A stretch of 64,000 nucleotides of DNA from Rhodobacterales bacterium 32-67-9 (GTDB lineage Bacteria > Pseudomonadota > Alphaproteobacteria > Rhodobacterales > Rhodobacteraceae): NCBI GenBank assembly GCA_002280515.1, contig NCEA01000031.1, positions 1 to 64,000 on the forward strand. The letters are read 5' to 3'. Below the pieces are notes generated by a model that worked only from the letters and a program-made list of their open reading frames with translations, did not search any database and had not been told where the DNA came from. Positions 1-8,285 of this stretch are shown piece by piece. The first letter of the stretch is position 1; every line of letters starts with the position of its first letter. Made by a program: the position numbers and the translations under genes.

Positions 1-52
1 CGTGCGGTAGCGGGCGGGTGATGGCTTGCTCGTGCCGCCCGTCTAACCGCAT

Positions 53-71
53 GGATTCACAATGTGAATCC
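53..71. promoter_or_regulatory. Perfect inverted repeat, candidate operator
   Basis: The sequence GGATTCAC-AAT-GTGAATCC is a perfect dyad with 8-bp arms and a 3-bp centre. It lies about 80 bp upstream of the HxlR-type regulator in otherwise featureless DNA. It could be an operator for that regulator or for a gene to the left of the window. No promoter elements could be assigned. Bases 1-52 hold nothing recognisable. Confidence 0.4.
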
Positions 72-121
72 TTGGGGGCCAGAGTTCTGCAACAACGCCC
101 ATGAAGGATGGTCCGCAGATA

Positions 122-138
122 AGTTGTAAAAAGCAACT
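122..138. promoter_or_regulatory. AGTTG-N7-CAACT dyad upstream of HxlR gene
   Basis: Five-base arms AGTTG and CAACT flank a 7-bp A-rich centre, ending 14 bp before the ATG. HxlR/YodB-type regulators are known to bind short dyads with a 7-bp centre near their own promoters, so autoregulation is plausible. The assignment rests on the pattern and position only. Confidence 0.35.
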
Positions 139-152
139 GACATTTGGAAAAA

Positions 153-846
153 ATGATCAAAATCGGCAGCGACCTGCCACACGCGCCCCGCAGCGTCTAC
201 GAGGAGGGCTGCATCGCCGCCCATGCGCTTGACCTTCTGGGAGATCGCTGGGCGCTTCTGGTCATCCGCGAGCTGATGCTGGGGCCAAAGCGGTTCCAAT
301 TGATCCGTGCGGGGCTTCCGGGGATCAGCGCCTCGGTCCTGACCCAACGGCTGGAGGGGCTGGAAGGGGGAGGCATCCTGGGTAGGGTGACGCTGCCCGA
401 CCCGGCCGGCGTCCAGGTCTATAAGCTGACCGAGCTTGGCCGCGGTGTGCGCCCGGTCATCGACGCCCTTTGCACCTTCGGCGCGCAGCTGCCGGGGCAC
501 GATCCGACGAAGTTCATCAGCCCATCAGCCCATCAGCCCATCAGCGCTGATGCTGTCGATGGAGGCCATGATCGACCGTGAGGCGGCAAAAGGGATGACG
601 TTCCGTGCGGGCTTCGACCTGGGGCGCGAGACGTTCCGGGGCGCGCTCGTCAAGGGTCGGTGGGTGCCCGAACGCGGCGCGCCGGAGGGGGAGGCAGTGT
701 TCGCGGGAACCGCGAACGCGCTGGCCCCGTTGGTGTACGGGCCTCGCAAGCTCGCGGACTGGGTCGGGACCGGGACGGTGACGATCACCGGCGATCTTGT
801 CGGGGCGCAGCGCTTCATAGATCTTTTCAGCCTGCGGCGGAATTAG
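153..846 (+). pseudogene. HxlR-family winged-helix regulator, frameshifted by an 8-bp tandem repeat
   Basis: The first frame (ATG 153, or TTG 144) encodes a complete HxlR winged helix: the core from the CIAAHALDLLGDRW region through LGRGVRPVIDAL. It then runs into three copies of CCCATCAG and stops at 581. The second frame continues past 545 as LMLSMEAMIDREAAKG and on to a sterol-carrier-like C-terminal domain ending at 846. With only one copy of the octamer the two frames join as KFISPSALMLSM, which reads like family members, giving about 225 aa. The gene therefore carries a +16 bp repeat expansion. The product as read is a DNA-binding domain without its C-terminal domain. It may be phase-variable, decayed, or a sequencing artefact. 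Confidence 0.8.
515..544. repeat. Octanucleotide tandem repeat (CCCATCAG)x3 in coding sequence
   Basis: A partial unit CATCAG (515-520) is followed by three perfect CCCATCAG units at 521-528, 529-536 and 537-544. Frame arithmetic shows that one copy or four copies restore the downstream HxlR frame, while three copies do not. Short units whose length is not a multiple of three, inside a regulator gene, are classic slipped-strand sites. Confidence 0.9.
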
Positions 847-852
847 GTCCGG

Positions 853-1284
853 TCAGACCGCGCGGTCGAGCTTGGTCGAAAGGTGGATGAGGCTTTCGGA
901 GCCCTTGACCCCGGTCATCTCGCCGATCTGGTCGAGGACGTCGTCGAGCGCCGTTGTCGAGGGCGCGGCGACCTGGAGCAGGAAATCCACCCGGCCCGAG
1001 GTCGTATGGATCCGCTCCACCTCCGGAACCGCCTTCAGCCGGGTCAGCACATTCGCCTGGGCGCGCGGCTCGATCGTGAGGAGAACGGTCGCGCGGATCC
1101 GGTTCTGCCGCGCCGCCTCGCCGAGCTTGACGGTATAGCCTGCGATGACGCCGGAGGATTCGAGCCGCTCCAACCGCGCCTGAATCGTCGAGCGCGCAAC
1201 CTTTAGTCGCCGGGCAAGAGTCGCCACCGAGATACGGGCATCGGAGCCCAGAAAGCCGAGGATCGAGCGGTCGAGGTCGTCCAT
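853..1284 (-). CDS. AsnC/Lrp-family transcriptional regulator
   Basis: This 143-aa protein has the standard Lrp layout. An N-terminal helix-turn-helix (about residues 1-60) includes ISVATLARRLKVARSTIQAR. It is followed by the RAM/AsnC ligand-binding domain (about 65-140) with TSGRVDFLLQV. Length and both domains are complete. It is divergent from the ornithine-type decarboxylase across a 223-bp gap. Lrp-type regulators commonly control a divergent amino-acid gene, so the decarboxylase is the likely target. Its own ligand cannot be told from sequence. Confidence 0.88.
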   Translation of the reverse strand: MDDLDRSILGFLGSDARISVATLARRLKVARSTIQARLERLESSGVIAGYTVKLGEAARQNRIRATVLLTIEPRAQANVLTRLKAVPEVERIHTTSGRVDFLLQVAAPSTTALDDVLDQIGEMTGVKGSESLIHLSTKLDRAV

Positions 1285-1507
1285 TCTGCAACACCGGCGA
1301 TTTGACTTTGATTTTCGTCATATTAACGACGGCACGCAGCAAATCTACTCTTTTTATCGGTCAGTTTGTGCATCATATCCCCGTCACTTCGTACAGGAAA
1401 AGGGCGGCTCATACGCACCTGGCCTGGTTGGTTGAAACGCGTAAGCGTCTCCCGACCCGTCAAGCCGGGGCAAGAGGTGGCTGCGCTCTGTTGGCAGGAG
1501 CACGCCG

Positions 1508-2650
1508 ATGGGGCTTTCCAAGACGATCTGGGCGAATCCGTCCGAATTTCTTCGCACGCAGCAGCCGGTTGACCCGGTCATGTTCTTCGCACCCGCCGTC
1601 CTCCAGTCGACGGCGCGCCGCTTCATCGACGGCTTTCCCGGTCTCGTGACCTATGCGGTCAAGTCGAACCCCGACGAGATGGTGATCCAGAATCTCGTCG
1701 CCGCCGGGATTGCGGGCTTCGACGTCGCCTCTCCGGCCGAGATCGAGATGATCGCGCGGCTCGCGCCAACGGCGGCGATGCACTATCACAATCCGGTCCG
1801 CGCCCGGCATGAGATTGCCTATGCGGTGTCGATGGGCGTGACCTCCTATTCCGTCGACAGCCATTCGGAACTGAAGAAGCTGATCGAGATCGTGCCGGCG
1901 GGTGCGGAGATTTCCGTGCGCTTCAAGCTGCCGGTGTCGGGTGCCGCCTACAACTTCGGCGCCAAGTTCGGCGCGACCGTGGACAAGGCGGCCGAACTTC
2001 TGCGCGTCGTGGCCGACAACGGGTATGTCGCCTCGCTCACCTTCCATCCTGGCACGCAGTGCACCGACCCGATGGCCTGGGACGCCTATATCCGCGCCGC
2101 CGCCGAGATCTGCCGCATTGCGGGCGTGACGGCCCGCCGCCTCAATGTCGGCGGCGGGTTCCCGTCGCACCGCCTGTCCGATCAACTGCCGCAGATCGAC
2201 GCGATCTTCGAACTGATCGGTCGCGTCGCGGACGAGGCGTTCGAGGGTACGCCGCCGGCGCTCGTCTGCGAACCGGGCCGTGGCCTCGTCGCGGAAAGCT
2301 TCACGCTGGCCGCGCAGGTCAAGGGGCTGCGCGACGATGAGCATGTGTTCCTGAACGACGGCACCTACGGCTCGCTCGACGAGCTGCCGCTGGCCGGGAT
2401 GATCGACCGCCTGAGCGTCGTGGCGCCGGACGGCCAGCGCCGGTTCGCAGCGCCCGAGCCGCGCATCATCTTCGGACCGACCTGCGATAGCGTCGACCGT
2501 CTGCCCGGCGAGGTTCTGCTGCCGGGCGACCTGGCCGAGGGCGACTACGTCCTGATCTCGGGGATGGGCGCCTATTCGACGGCGACCAACACCCGCTTCA
2601 ACGGCTTCGGCGCGCTGGCGATCGAAACCGTCATGCGCCTCGACGCCTGA
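1508..2650 (+). CDS. Ornithine/lysine decarboxylase, fold-type III PLP enzyme
   Basis: This 380-aa alanine-racemase-fold decarboxylase probably turns ornithine into putrescine. The PLP lysine is K52 in YAVKSNP. The phosphate-binding loop is GGGFP (215-219), followed by EPGR (255-258). GPTCDSVD (323-330) carries the catalytic Cys and the specificity Asp typical of ornithine decarboxylases, and GAYS (354-357) is near the end. GGCAGGAG lies 7 bp before the ATG. The divergent Lrp-type gene is the likely regulator. Lysine or diaminopimelate decarboxylase is less likely, because the C-terminal motif is GPTCDSxD. Confidence 0.88.
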   Translation: MGLSKTIWANPSEFLRTQQPVDPVMFFAPAVLQSTARRFIDGFPGLVTYAVKSNPDEMVIQNLVAAGIAGFDVASPAEIEMIARLAPTAAMHYHNPVRARHEIAYAVSMGVTSYSVDSHSELKKLIEIVPAGAEISVRFKLPVSGAAYNFGAKFGATVDKAAELLRVVADNGYVASLTFHPGTQCTDPMAWDAYIRAAAEICRIAGVTARRLNVGGGFPSHRLSDQLPQIDAIFELIGRVADEAFEGTPPALVCEPGRGLVAESFTLAAQVKGLRDDEHVFLNDGTYGSLDELPLAGMIDRLSVVAPDGQRRFAAPEPRIIFGPTCDSVDRLPGEVLLPGDLAEGDYVLISGMGAYSTATNTRFNGFGALAIETVMRLDA

Positions 2651-2963
2651 GCGGCCGCATGTCGGGCACGCCGCCGATCGGCCGGGGAACCGGCCGAGCG
2701 TGCGGGGCCCCGTCCTGACCTGACCGATTCTGCTTTCCCCGCCCGCGCCATCAGCGCGGGCGGACTGCCGAGTCCCGGGTGGCCGACCGGCCCGCGCCGG
2801 AGGGCGCGTACGACTGAAAGCCTTCGTCAACGAAACCCGGTTAGGATTCCCGGACTGTCGCGATGCACGAAACGGTCGCAAACTATCACGCGGATTTGGC
2901 TGAGCGCCGGTTGGCGGATGCGGTTTCAGGGCGTAGCATCGGACTGGGGCTAGGAGACGGGAC
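2651..2963. other. Intergenic gap after the decarboxylase
   Basis: No coding signal was found in these 313 bases. They hold GC-rich hairpins, including CGGCCGG-ggaa-CCGGCCG near 2680 and the stronger one at 2739-2763. The AGGAGA ribosome site of the DUF2235 gene lies at the right end. Confidence 0.6.
2739..2763 (+). terminator. Strong hairpin without U-tract
   Basis: CCGCCCGCGC and GCGCGGGCGG form a perfect 10-bp stem with a 5-nt CATCA loop, 88 bp past the decarboxylase stop. No T-run follows on either strand, so it may be a mRNA-stabilising hairpin or a factor-assisted terminator. Confidence 0.45.
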
Positions 2964-4046
2964 GTGGTGCGGCAACTTGCCAGCAAGCTCTTGGAACTTC
3001 TGCGGATCGGTCGCAGGGTCGAAACCCGGATTCCGGTTCGCGGGCGCGGGCCGTGTGACCACGTGATCCTGCTCGATGGCACGCTGTCGTCGCTGGAACC
3101 GGGCTGCGAGACGAACATCGGCCTCATTTATCGGCTCTTGCAGGCACAACCTGCCTCGGCACGGTTGTCGCTTTACTACGAGGCCGGGGTGCAGTGGCAC
3201 ATGTGGCGTAATACGCCGGACGTGGCGATGGGGCGCGGCATCAACCGGCAGATCCGCCGGGCCTATGGCTGGCTCTCGACCCGATACCATCCGGGCGACC
3301 GGGTATTCTTCTTCGGCTATTCGCGCGGCGCCTATGCGGTGCGCTCGCTGGCCGGAATCATGGACCAGGTCGGGCTGCTGAAGGCCGAGCACGCGACCGA
3401 ACGCAATGTCCAGCTTGCCTACCGCTATTACCAGCGCGAACCGGGCAGCCCCGGCGAGAAGGTGTTCAGCCGCCGTTTCTGCCATGACCATGTCGGGGTC
3501 GAGATGATCGGTGCCTTCGACACGGTGAAGGCGCTGGGTGTGCGCCTGCCACTGCTGTGGGCGTGGACCGAGCCGCAGCACGAGTTTCACAACCACGCAT
3601 TGGGCCCGGTCGTGAAACACGGCTATCACGCGCTGGCGCTCGACGAGACCCGTGCCGCCTTCGATCCGATCATGTGGAAGACGACCGAGGGCGACTGGCG
3701 CGGGCGGGTGGAGCAGGTCTGGTTCCGCGGCGCGCATGGCGATGTCGGCGGTCAGCTCGCCGGGTTCGATGTGGCGCGGCCGCTTTCCAACATACCGCTG
3801 GTCTGGATGCTGGAGAAGGCCGAGGGCTGCGGGCTTAGCCTGCCGCCCGACTGGCGCAGGCGCTTTCCGACCGATGCCGGTGTGCCCTCGGTCGGCACGA
3901 CGCGGGGATGGGGCAAGGCGTTTCTCTTGCGCGCGAAGCGCCATGTCGGGCGCGATCCGTCCGAAAGCATCCACCCGAGCGCGACGACCCTGTCGGCGCG
4001 CGGCGGCTGGCACTTGCCGGTGATGCGGCTCAGCCGCCGGACATGA
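2964..4046 (+). CDS. DUF2235 alpha/beta-hydrolase-like protein
   Basis: This 360-aa protein belongs to DUF2235, a family that includes phospholipase effectors of type VI secretion (Tle1 type) and many unassigned hydrolases. The first strand and oxyanion region are seen as VILLDGTLSSL (about 34-44). The nucleophile elbow is GYSRG (118-122, Ser120) followed by AYAVRSLAG. There is no signal peptide or transmembrane segment. The start is GTG with AGGAGA 7 bp upstream. No VgrG, Hcp or immunity-like gene is nearby, so a housekeeping hydrolase is as likely as an effector. Its 3' end overlaps the convergent thioesterase gene by 17 bp. Confidence 0.8.
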   Translation: MVRQLASKLLELLRIGRRVETRIPVRGRGPCDHVILLDGTLSSLEPGCETNIGLIYRLLQAQPASARLSLYYEAGVQWHMWRNTPDVAMGRGINRQIRRAYGWLSTRYHPGDRVFFFGYSRGAYAVRSLAGIMDQVGLLKAEHATERNVQLAYRYYQREPGSPGEKVFSRRFCHDHVGVEMIGAFDTVKALGVRLPLLWAWTEPQHEFHNHALGPVVKHGYHALALDETRAAFDPIMWKTTEGDWRGRVEQVWFRGAHGDVGGQLAGFDVARPLSNIPLVWMLEKAEGCGLSLPPDWRRRFPTDAGVPSVGTTRGWGKAFLLRAKRHVGRDPSESIHPSATTLSARGGWHLPVMRLSRRT

Positions 4047-4518
4047 TCAGACAGGTGGTGGAGCCGGTGGCATAGAGTATGCCGTCCTCGGCCCCGCGCA
4101 ACTCCCCCCTCGCAATGCCCGTGGACCGGCCGGCGTGCTGGACGATCCCCTCGGCGACGACTGTCAGGCCGAGCGGCACGGCCCGGGTGATGTTTACCCG
4201 GTATTCGAGCGTGGTGTAGAAGCTGCCCTTCGGCACCGTGGTCATGACGGCGCAGGCCATGCAACTGTCAAGCAGCGTTCCGTACCAGCCGCCGTGCGGC
4301 GCGCCCATCGGGTTGGTATGGGCGAATTCCGGCGTCCCCTCGAAGACGACGCGGCCAGGTTCCACCCCGGTCACGCGGAAGTTCATCGTGGCGCCGATTG
4401 CGGGTCCGGCGATGCGGCCGTCGCGCACGGCGCGCATGAAGTCGAGGCCGGACATCGACAGGACCGCCGCGCGCGGCAGGAGGTCGGCGGGGCTTTTCGC
4501 GGGGTAGGGGCTGGACAT
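4030..4518 (-). CDS. PaaI-family hotdog thioesterase
   Basis: This 162-aa protein has a single hotdog domain (about residues 40-160). It carries the PaaI/YdiI signature HGGWYGTLLDSC, in which the helix start follows a conserved HGG, and TTLEYRVNITRAVP in the next strand. Such enzymes hydrolyse acyl-CoA thioesters, often aromatic ones. AGAAG lies before the ATG. It is monocistronic and convergent with the DUF2235 gene. The substrate cannot be predicted from the sequence. Confidence 0.85.
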   Translation of the reverse strand: MSSPYPAKSPADLLPRAAVLSMSGLDFMRAVRDGRIAGPAIGATMNFRVTGVEPGRVVFEGTPEFAHTNPMGAPHGGWYGTLLDSCMACAVMTTVPKGSFYTTLEYRVNITRAVPLGLTVVAEGIVQHAGRSTGIARGELRGAEDGILYATGSTTCLIMSGG

Positions 4519-4628
4519 CTTCTGGCTTTCCTTGGTCGGCAGCCCGACCTAGCCGGGAATTGCGCGAAGGGAAAGCCGACCGCCCGGCGAGGTGGGGTTC
4601 AAACCCGCCCGCGACGCCGGGGCAAAAG

Positions 4629-4660
4629 CCGGCCCTGAACGGGATCGCGTTCAGGGCCGG
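4629..4660 (-). terminator. Rho-independent terminator of metF
   Basis: On the minus strand, 19 bp after the metF stop, CCGGCCCTGAAC pairs perfectly with GTTCAGGGCCGG across an 8-nt loop. A CTTTTG tract follows directly. This is the strongest metF 3' end candidate. Confidence 0.8.
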
Positions 4661-4678
4661 AAGACAAAACGACAGCCG

Positions 4679-5545
4679 TCAGGCGACGTTCTGCAGGGAG
4701 ACTTCCGGTACGATGCCGAGCGCGAAGCAGATGTCGCGCGTCAGATGTGGCCGGTTCAGCGTGTAGAAGTGCAGATCCTCCACCCCACCTTGCAGCAGAT
4801 CGTCGCAGAGTTCGGTGGCGAGGGCCGTGGCCAGAAGCTCCTCTCGCCCATCGCGGACGGCGGCGGCGAAGGCATCGTCGAGCCATTGCGGCACCGAGGT
4901 GCCGCAGCGTTCGGCGAACCGCTTCGTCCCGGCCCACGAGGTTACCGGCAGGATGCCGGGGATGATCGGCGCGTCGATTCCGGCGGCGGCGCAGGCGTCG
5001 CGGAAGCGGAAGAAGGTCTCGGCCTCGAAGAAGAACTGGGTGATCGCCGAGGAGGCGCCGGCGTCGATCTTGCGCTTCAGCCAGGCAACATTGGCGGCCA
5101 TGTCGGCGGCATCGGGATGCGCCTCGGGATAGGCGCCGACGCGGAGCGTGAACTTGCCGGTCGCCGCCAGCGCCTCGATCAGCTCGACCGAGGAGGCGAA
5201 GCCATCGTCATGCGCGGTGAACCTCTCGGCCCCTTTCGGCGCGTCGCCGCGCAGCGCCACGATCTCGGTCACGCCGGCCTCGGCATAGCTCTGGGCAATC
5301 TCCAGCGTCTCGGCCTTGGTCGCCTCGACGCAGGTCAGATGCGCCGCGACGTTGAGCCCGAAATTCGCGCCGATCGTCGTCACAGCGTCATGCGTCAGCT
5401 TGCGGGTGGTGCCGCCGGCGCCGTAGGTGACCGAGACGAAGGACGGCTTCAGGGGCGCCAGCATCTGCACCGTCTCCCACAGGCGGAAGGACGCGTCGAG
5501 CGTCTGCGGCGGGAAGAATTCGAACGAGATGCGGGGTGCGGGCAT
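4679..5545 (-). CDS. metF: 5,10-methylenetetrahydrofolate reductase
   Basis: MetF reduces 5,10-methylene-THF to 5-methyl-THF, the methyl donor for methionine synthesis, using an FAD-carrying TIM barrel. Diagnostic motifs are ISFEFFPP at the N-terminus, GAGGTTRKLT, AHLTCV and ALRGD. The chosen ATG at 5545 has AAAGGAC just upstream and gives 288 aa, the usual size. An in-frame ATG at 5581 would add 12 unconserved residues. It is divergent from metR, the classical activator of met genes, across about 107 bp of palindrome-rich DNA. Confidence 0.95.
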   Translation of the reverse strand: MPAPRISFEFFPPQTLDASFRLWETVQMLAPLKPSFVSVTYGAGGTTRKLTHDAVTTIGANFGLNVAAHLTCVEATKAETLEIAQSYAEAGVTEIVALRGDAPKGAERFTAHDDGFASSVELIEALAATGKFTLRVGAYPEAHPDAADMAANVAWLKRKIDAGASSAITQFFFEAETFFRFRDACAAAGIDAPIIPGILPVTSWAGTKRFAERCGTSVPQWLDDAFAAAVRDGREELLATALATELCDDLLQGGVEDLHFYTLNRPHLTRDICFALGIVPEVSLQNVA

Positions 5546-5572
5546 AATGCGAGTCCTTTGCTGTCGGGGCTC

Positions 5573-5600
5573 TTGTCTCACGAAGCGTAACGTGAGACAA
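5573..5600. promoter_or_regulatory. 28-bp inverted repeat in the metF 5' region
   Basis: TTGTCTCACG and CGTGAGACAA are perfect 10-bp arms around an 8-bp spacer, beginning 28 bp upstream of the metF start. It could be a protein operator, or it could form a stem-loop in the metF leader RNA. It does not match the enterobacterial MetR box TGAA-N5-TTCA. Confidence 0.55.
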
Positions 5601-5609
5601 ATTCATAAT

Positions 5610-5628
5610 CCTCAAGATAAATATGAGG
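5610..5628. promoter_or_regulatory. LysR-type dyad between metF and metR
   Basis: CCTCA-N9-TGAGG, with an AT-rich centre, lies 24 bp before the metR ATG. Its length and interrupted dyad resemble LysR-type binding sites. It is a candidate MetR autoregulatory and metF activation site. Confidence 0.45.
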
Positions 5629-5652
5629 TTTGTTGCAAGTAAGGGCGCGGCG

Positions 5653-6558
5653 ATGCATCTCGAATTCCGGCATCTGAGGACGATCAAGGCGATCCACGAC
5701 GCGGGCGGCCTGGCGCGGGCGGCCGAGGTGCTGAACATCACCCAGTCGGCCCTGTCGCATCAGGTGAAGGGGCTCGAGGATCAGGCGGGGGTGGAGTTGT
5801 TCGTTCGCCGATCGAAACCCCTGAAGCTTTCGGCCGCCGGCCAGCGGCTCTTGCGCGCCGCCGAGCGGGTGTTGCCGGAAATCGCCGCCGTCACCGAGGA
5901 GTTCCGCGCGCTTCGTACAGGCAAGACCGGCCGGCTGCACATCGCCATCGAATGCCATGCCTGTTTCGACTGGCTCTTTCCGGTGCTCGACGGCTTCCGC
6001 CGCGCTTGGCCCGAGGTCGACGTCGACATCCGCCCCGGCCTCGCCTTCGAGGCGTTGCCGGCGCTGGCGCGGGAGGAGGTCGACCTTGTCATCTCGTCGG
6101 ACCCGGAAAGGCTGGCCGGGATCGTCTTCAATCCGCTCTTCGACTACGCGCCTACACTCGTCGCCGCCGCCGACAGCCCGCTTGCGCAAAAACCGTTCAT
6201 CGAGGCCGACGATCTGCGCGACCAGATCCTCATCACCTATCCGGTCGACCGCACCCGCCTTGACGTCTTCACCACGCTCCTGACACCGGCGAAGGTGGAA
6301 CCCGAGGGCGTGCGGCAGGTGGAACTGACAGCGGTGATCCTGATGTTGGTCGCCTCGGGGCGCGGCGTCTCGGTCCTGCCCGACTGGGTGCTGCGCGAGG
6401 TGAAGTATCGCCCCGACTACATCACCCGGCCGCTGACAGAGCATGGCATCACCAAGCGCATGTATGCAGCGACCCGCGAAGAGGACGCGACGCGGCCTTA
6501 CATGGCGCATTTCCTCAAGCTGGCGCGAAGCGAACCGGTCAAGCTGCAACGCGGCTGA
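5653..6558 (+). CDS. metR: LysR-family regulator MetR
   Basis: This 301-aa LysR regulator has an N-terminal winged helix (AEVLNITQSALSHQVKGLE, about residues 18-36) and a full substrate-binding domain. The start MHLEFRHLRTIKAIHDAGG and the ALSHQVKGLE recognition helix are typical of MetR, whose co-inducer in other bacteria is homocysteine. The divergent metF supports the assignment. The ATG at 5653 is preferred over 5623 because family proteins begin at MxLEFRHL. Confidence 0.88.
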   Translation: MHLEFRHLRTIKAIHDAGGLARAAEVLNITQSALSHQVKGLEDQAGVELFVRRSKPLKLSAAGQRLLRAAERVLPEIAAVTEEFRALRTGKTGRLHIAIECHACFDWLFPVLDGFRRAWPEVDVDIRPGLAFEALPALAREEVDLVISSDPERLAGIVFNPLFDYAPTLVAAADSPLAQKPFIEADDLRDQILITYPVDRTRLDVFTTLLTPAKVEPEGVRQVELTAVILMLVASGRGVSVLPDWVLREVKYRPDYITRPLTEHGITKRMYAATREEDATRPYMAHFLKLARSEPVKLQRG

Positions 6559-6594
6559 GGGCGTGGAGAGGGAAACGGGGGGCAGGGGATCACG

Positions 6595-8019
6595 GTGGCG
6601 ACCGACAGGGCGGCAGAGGCGGCCGAGGGAACGGCAGGGTGGCGAGAGATCCTCGCCGCGCGGCATCTCGCGCCGCTGATCCTCGTCTGCGTCGGGGTCT
6701 GGCTCCATGCCGCCGACGCGCTTCTGATCACGACGATGATGCCGGCGATCATCGAAGGCATTGGCGGGGCGAAGCTCGTCGCGTGGAACTTCGCGCTTTA
6801 CGAGATCGGCTCCATCACGGCCGGCGCGGCGAGCGGGCTGGTTGCGCTGCGATGGGGGCCACGGCTGCCGATGGCGGTGGCGGCGGTGCTTTTCGCGTCT
6901 GGCTGCCTCGTCAGCGCTGCGGCACCGTCGATGCCGGTGCTTCTTGCCGGCCGGGTGGCGCAGGGGCTCGGTGGTGGCGGCCTCGTCTCATTGTCCTTCG
7001 TCGCGGTGGGGCGGCTCTTCCCCGGGCCGCTGATGCCGCGCGCGATGGCGGCAATGTCACTCGTCTGGGGGGCGTCGGCCTTCCTCGGCCCGCTCGCCGG
7101 CGGGATCTTCGTGACCTATGCGACCTGGCGGGCGGGGTTTCTGTTCTTCGGACTTCAGGCGGCGGCGCTGTCACTCTGGATCGGCTTCGGCCTGCGGATC
7201 GCGGCGGCACCTGACACCGTGGCACCGGCACGGCTGCCGGTGACGCGGCTCGCGCTCCTCGCGGCGGCGATCCTTGGTGTGGCCTATGCCGGCATCGCCG
7301 CGACACCGGCGTTGATGGCGCTGTCGCTCGGCGCCGGTCTCGCGGCGCTCGCGCTCTTCGCGCGGCGGGACGCGCGCAGCGGGGCGGACCGTCTCTGGCC
7401 GAGGGGCGCGCTCGATCCCCGGACGCCGGTGGGCGCGGGGCTGGTAATGGTGCTGGCGATGAACGTCGGCACGATGGGGCTTGCCACCTACGGGCCGCTT
7501 TTGCTCGACCTCATCCACGGCACGCCGGCGCTGGTGGCGGGCTATGTCGTCGCCGCGGTCTCCATCGCCTGGACGGTCTCGGCCGTCCTTGTCGCGGGTG
7601 CGCCGGCGCGGCGCGATCCGGCGACGATCGGCGTCGGCATGACGCTGGTGGCAGTGAGCATCGCGCTGACCGTCTACGCGGTGCCGAACGGTCCCCTCGG
7701 GCTCATCGCCTTCTGCGCGGTGCTGGAAGGGTTCGGCTACGGCATGGCCTGGACCTTCATCATGCGCCGCGCCAGCGCGCTTGCCGCGCCGGAGGATGTC
7801 GACCGCCTGTCGGCGGCGTTGCCGACCATCGCCCGGCTCGGCTATGCGCTCGGCGCCGCCGCGATGGGGATCCTCGCCAACCGGGCGGGGTTCGGCGCCG
7901 GATCGACCCCGACCGAGGCGGCGCATGTGGCGCGGGTGATCTTTGCCGGCAGCCTGCCCATCGTCGGCATCGGGGTCTTCGCGATGGTCCGCTTCGTCAC
8001 CGCGCGCGAAGGCGGGTAG
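6595..8019 (+). CDS. MFS transporter, drug:H+ antiporter-like
   Basis: This 474-aa polytopic protein appears to have 12-14 hydrophobic helices. An MFS loop signature follows helix 4 (LLAGRVAQGLGGGG), and the early segment ALLITTMMPAIIEGIGG resembles EmrB/QacA-type exporters. It starts with GTG, 36 bp after metR. The substrate is unknown. It may be cotranscribed with metR, but nothing links it to methionine. Confidence 0.8.
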   Translation: MATDRAAEAAEGTAGWREILAARHLAPLILVCVGVWLHAADALLITTMMPAIIEGIGGAKLVAWNFALYEIGSITAGAASGLVALRWGPRLPMAVAAVLFASGCLVSAAAPSMPVLLAGRVAQGLGGGGLVSLSFVAVGRLFPGPLMPRAMAAMSLVWGASAFLGPLAGGIFVTYATWRAGFLFFGLQAAALSLWIGFGLRIAAAPDTVAPARLPVTRLALLAAAILGVAYAGIAATPALMALSLGAGLAALALFARRDARSGADRLWPRGALDPRTPVGAGLVMVLAMNVGTMGLATYGPLLLDLIHGTPALVAGYVVAAVSIAWTVSAVLVAGAPARRDPATIGVGMTLVAVSIALTVYAVPNGPLGLIAFCAVLEGFGYGMAWTFIMRRASALAAPEDVDRLSAALPTIARLGYALGAAAMGILANRAGFGAGSTPTEAAHVARVIFAGSLPIVGIGVFAMVRFVTAREGG

Positions 8020-8135
8020 GGCGCCACAGGACTTGATCCGGCGGGCGCGGGCGGACAGTATGGCGCGAGGCCAGTCGACGAAGGGGGGCCGCGATGATCT
8101 CGACACGGCGGCATCTTACCTATGGCCCTGTTCCG

Positions 8136-8159
8136 GCCCCGCATGGCGACGTGCGGGGC
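8136..8159 (+). terminator. Hairpin in the gap before the ABC-F gene
   Basis: GCCCCGCA and TGCGGGGC form an 8-bp stem with an 8-nt loop. No T-run follows. The 266-bp gap 8020-8285 holds nothing else that I can identify. Confidence 0.3.
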
Positions 8160-8285
8160 GGATCGGACGGACACCTGACCTGATCTGCCCTGGTGGGCGG
8201 TGCGGACCCGGAAGGGCGCATCGTCCGAGTTGATACCGCGACCGCGAGGTGATGCCCCGGTCCGGCGCTGGCAGAGAAGACCGAC

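Noticed and set aside
1460-3127. A 555-codon minus-strand frame over the decarboxylase
   Set aside because: It overlaps the conserved decarboxylase and the adjacent noncoding gap; rich in R, G and D without motifs.
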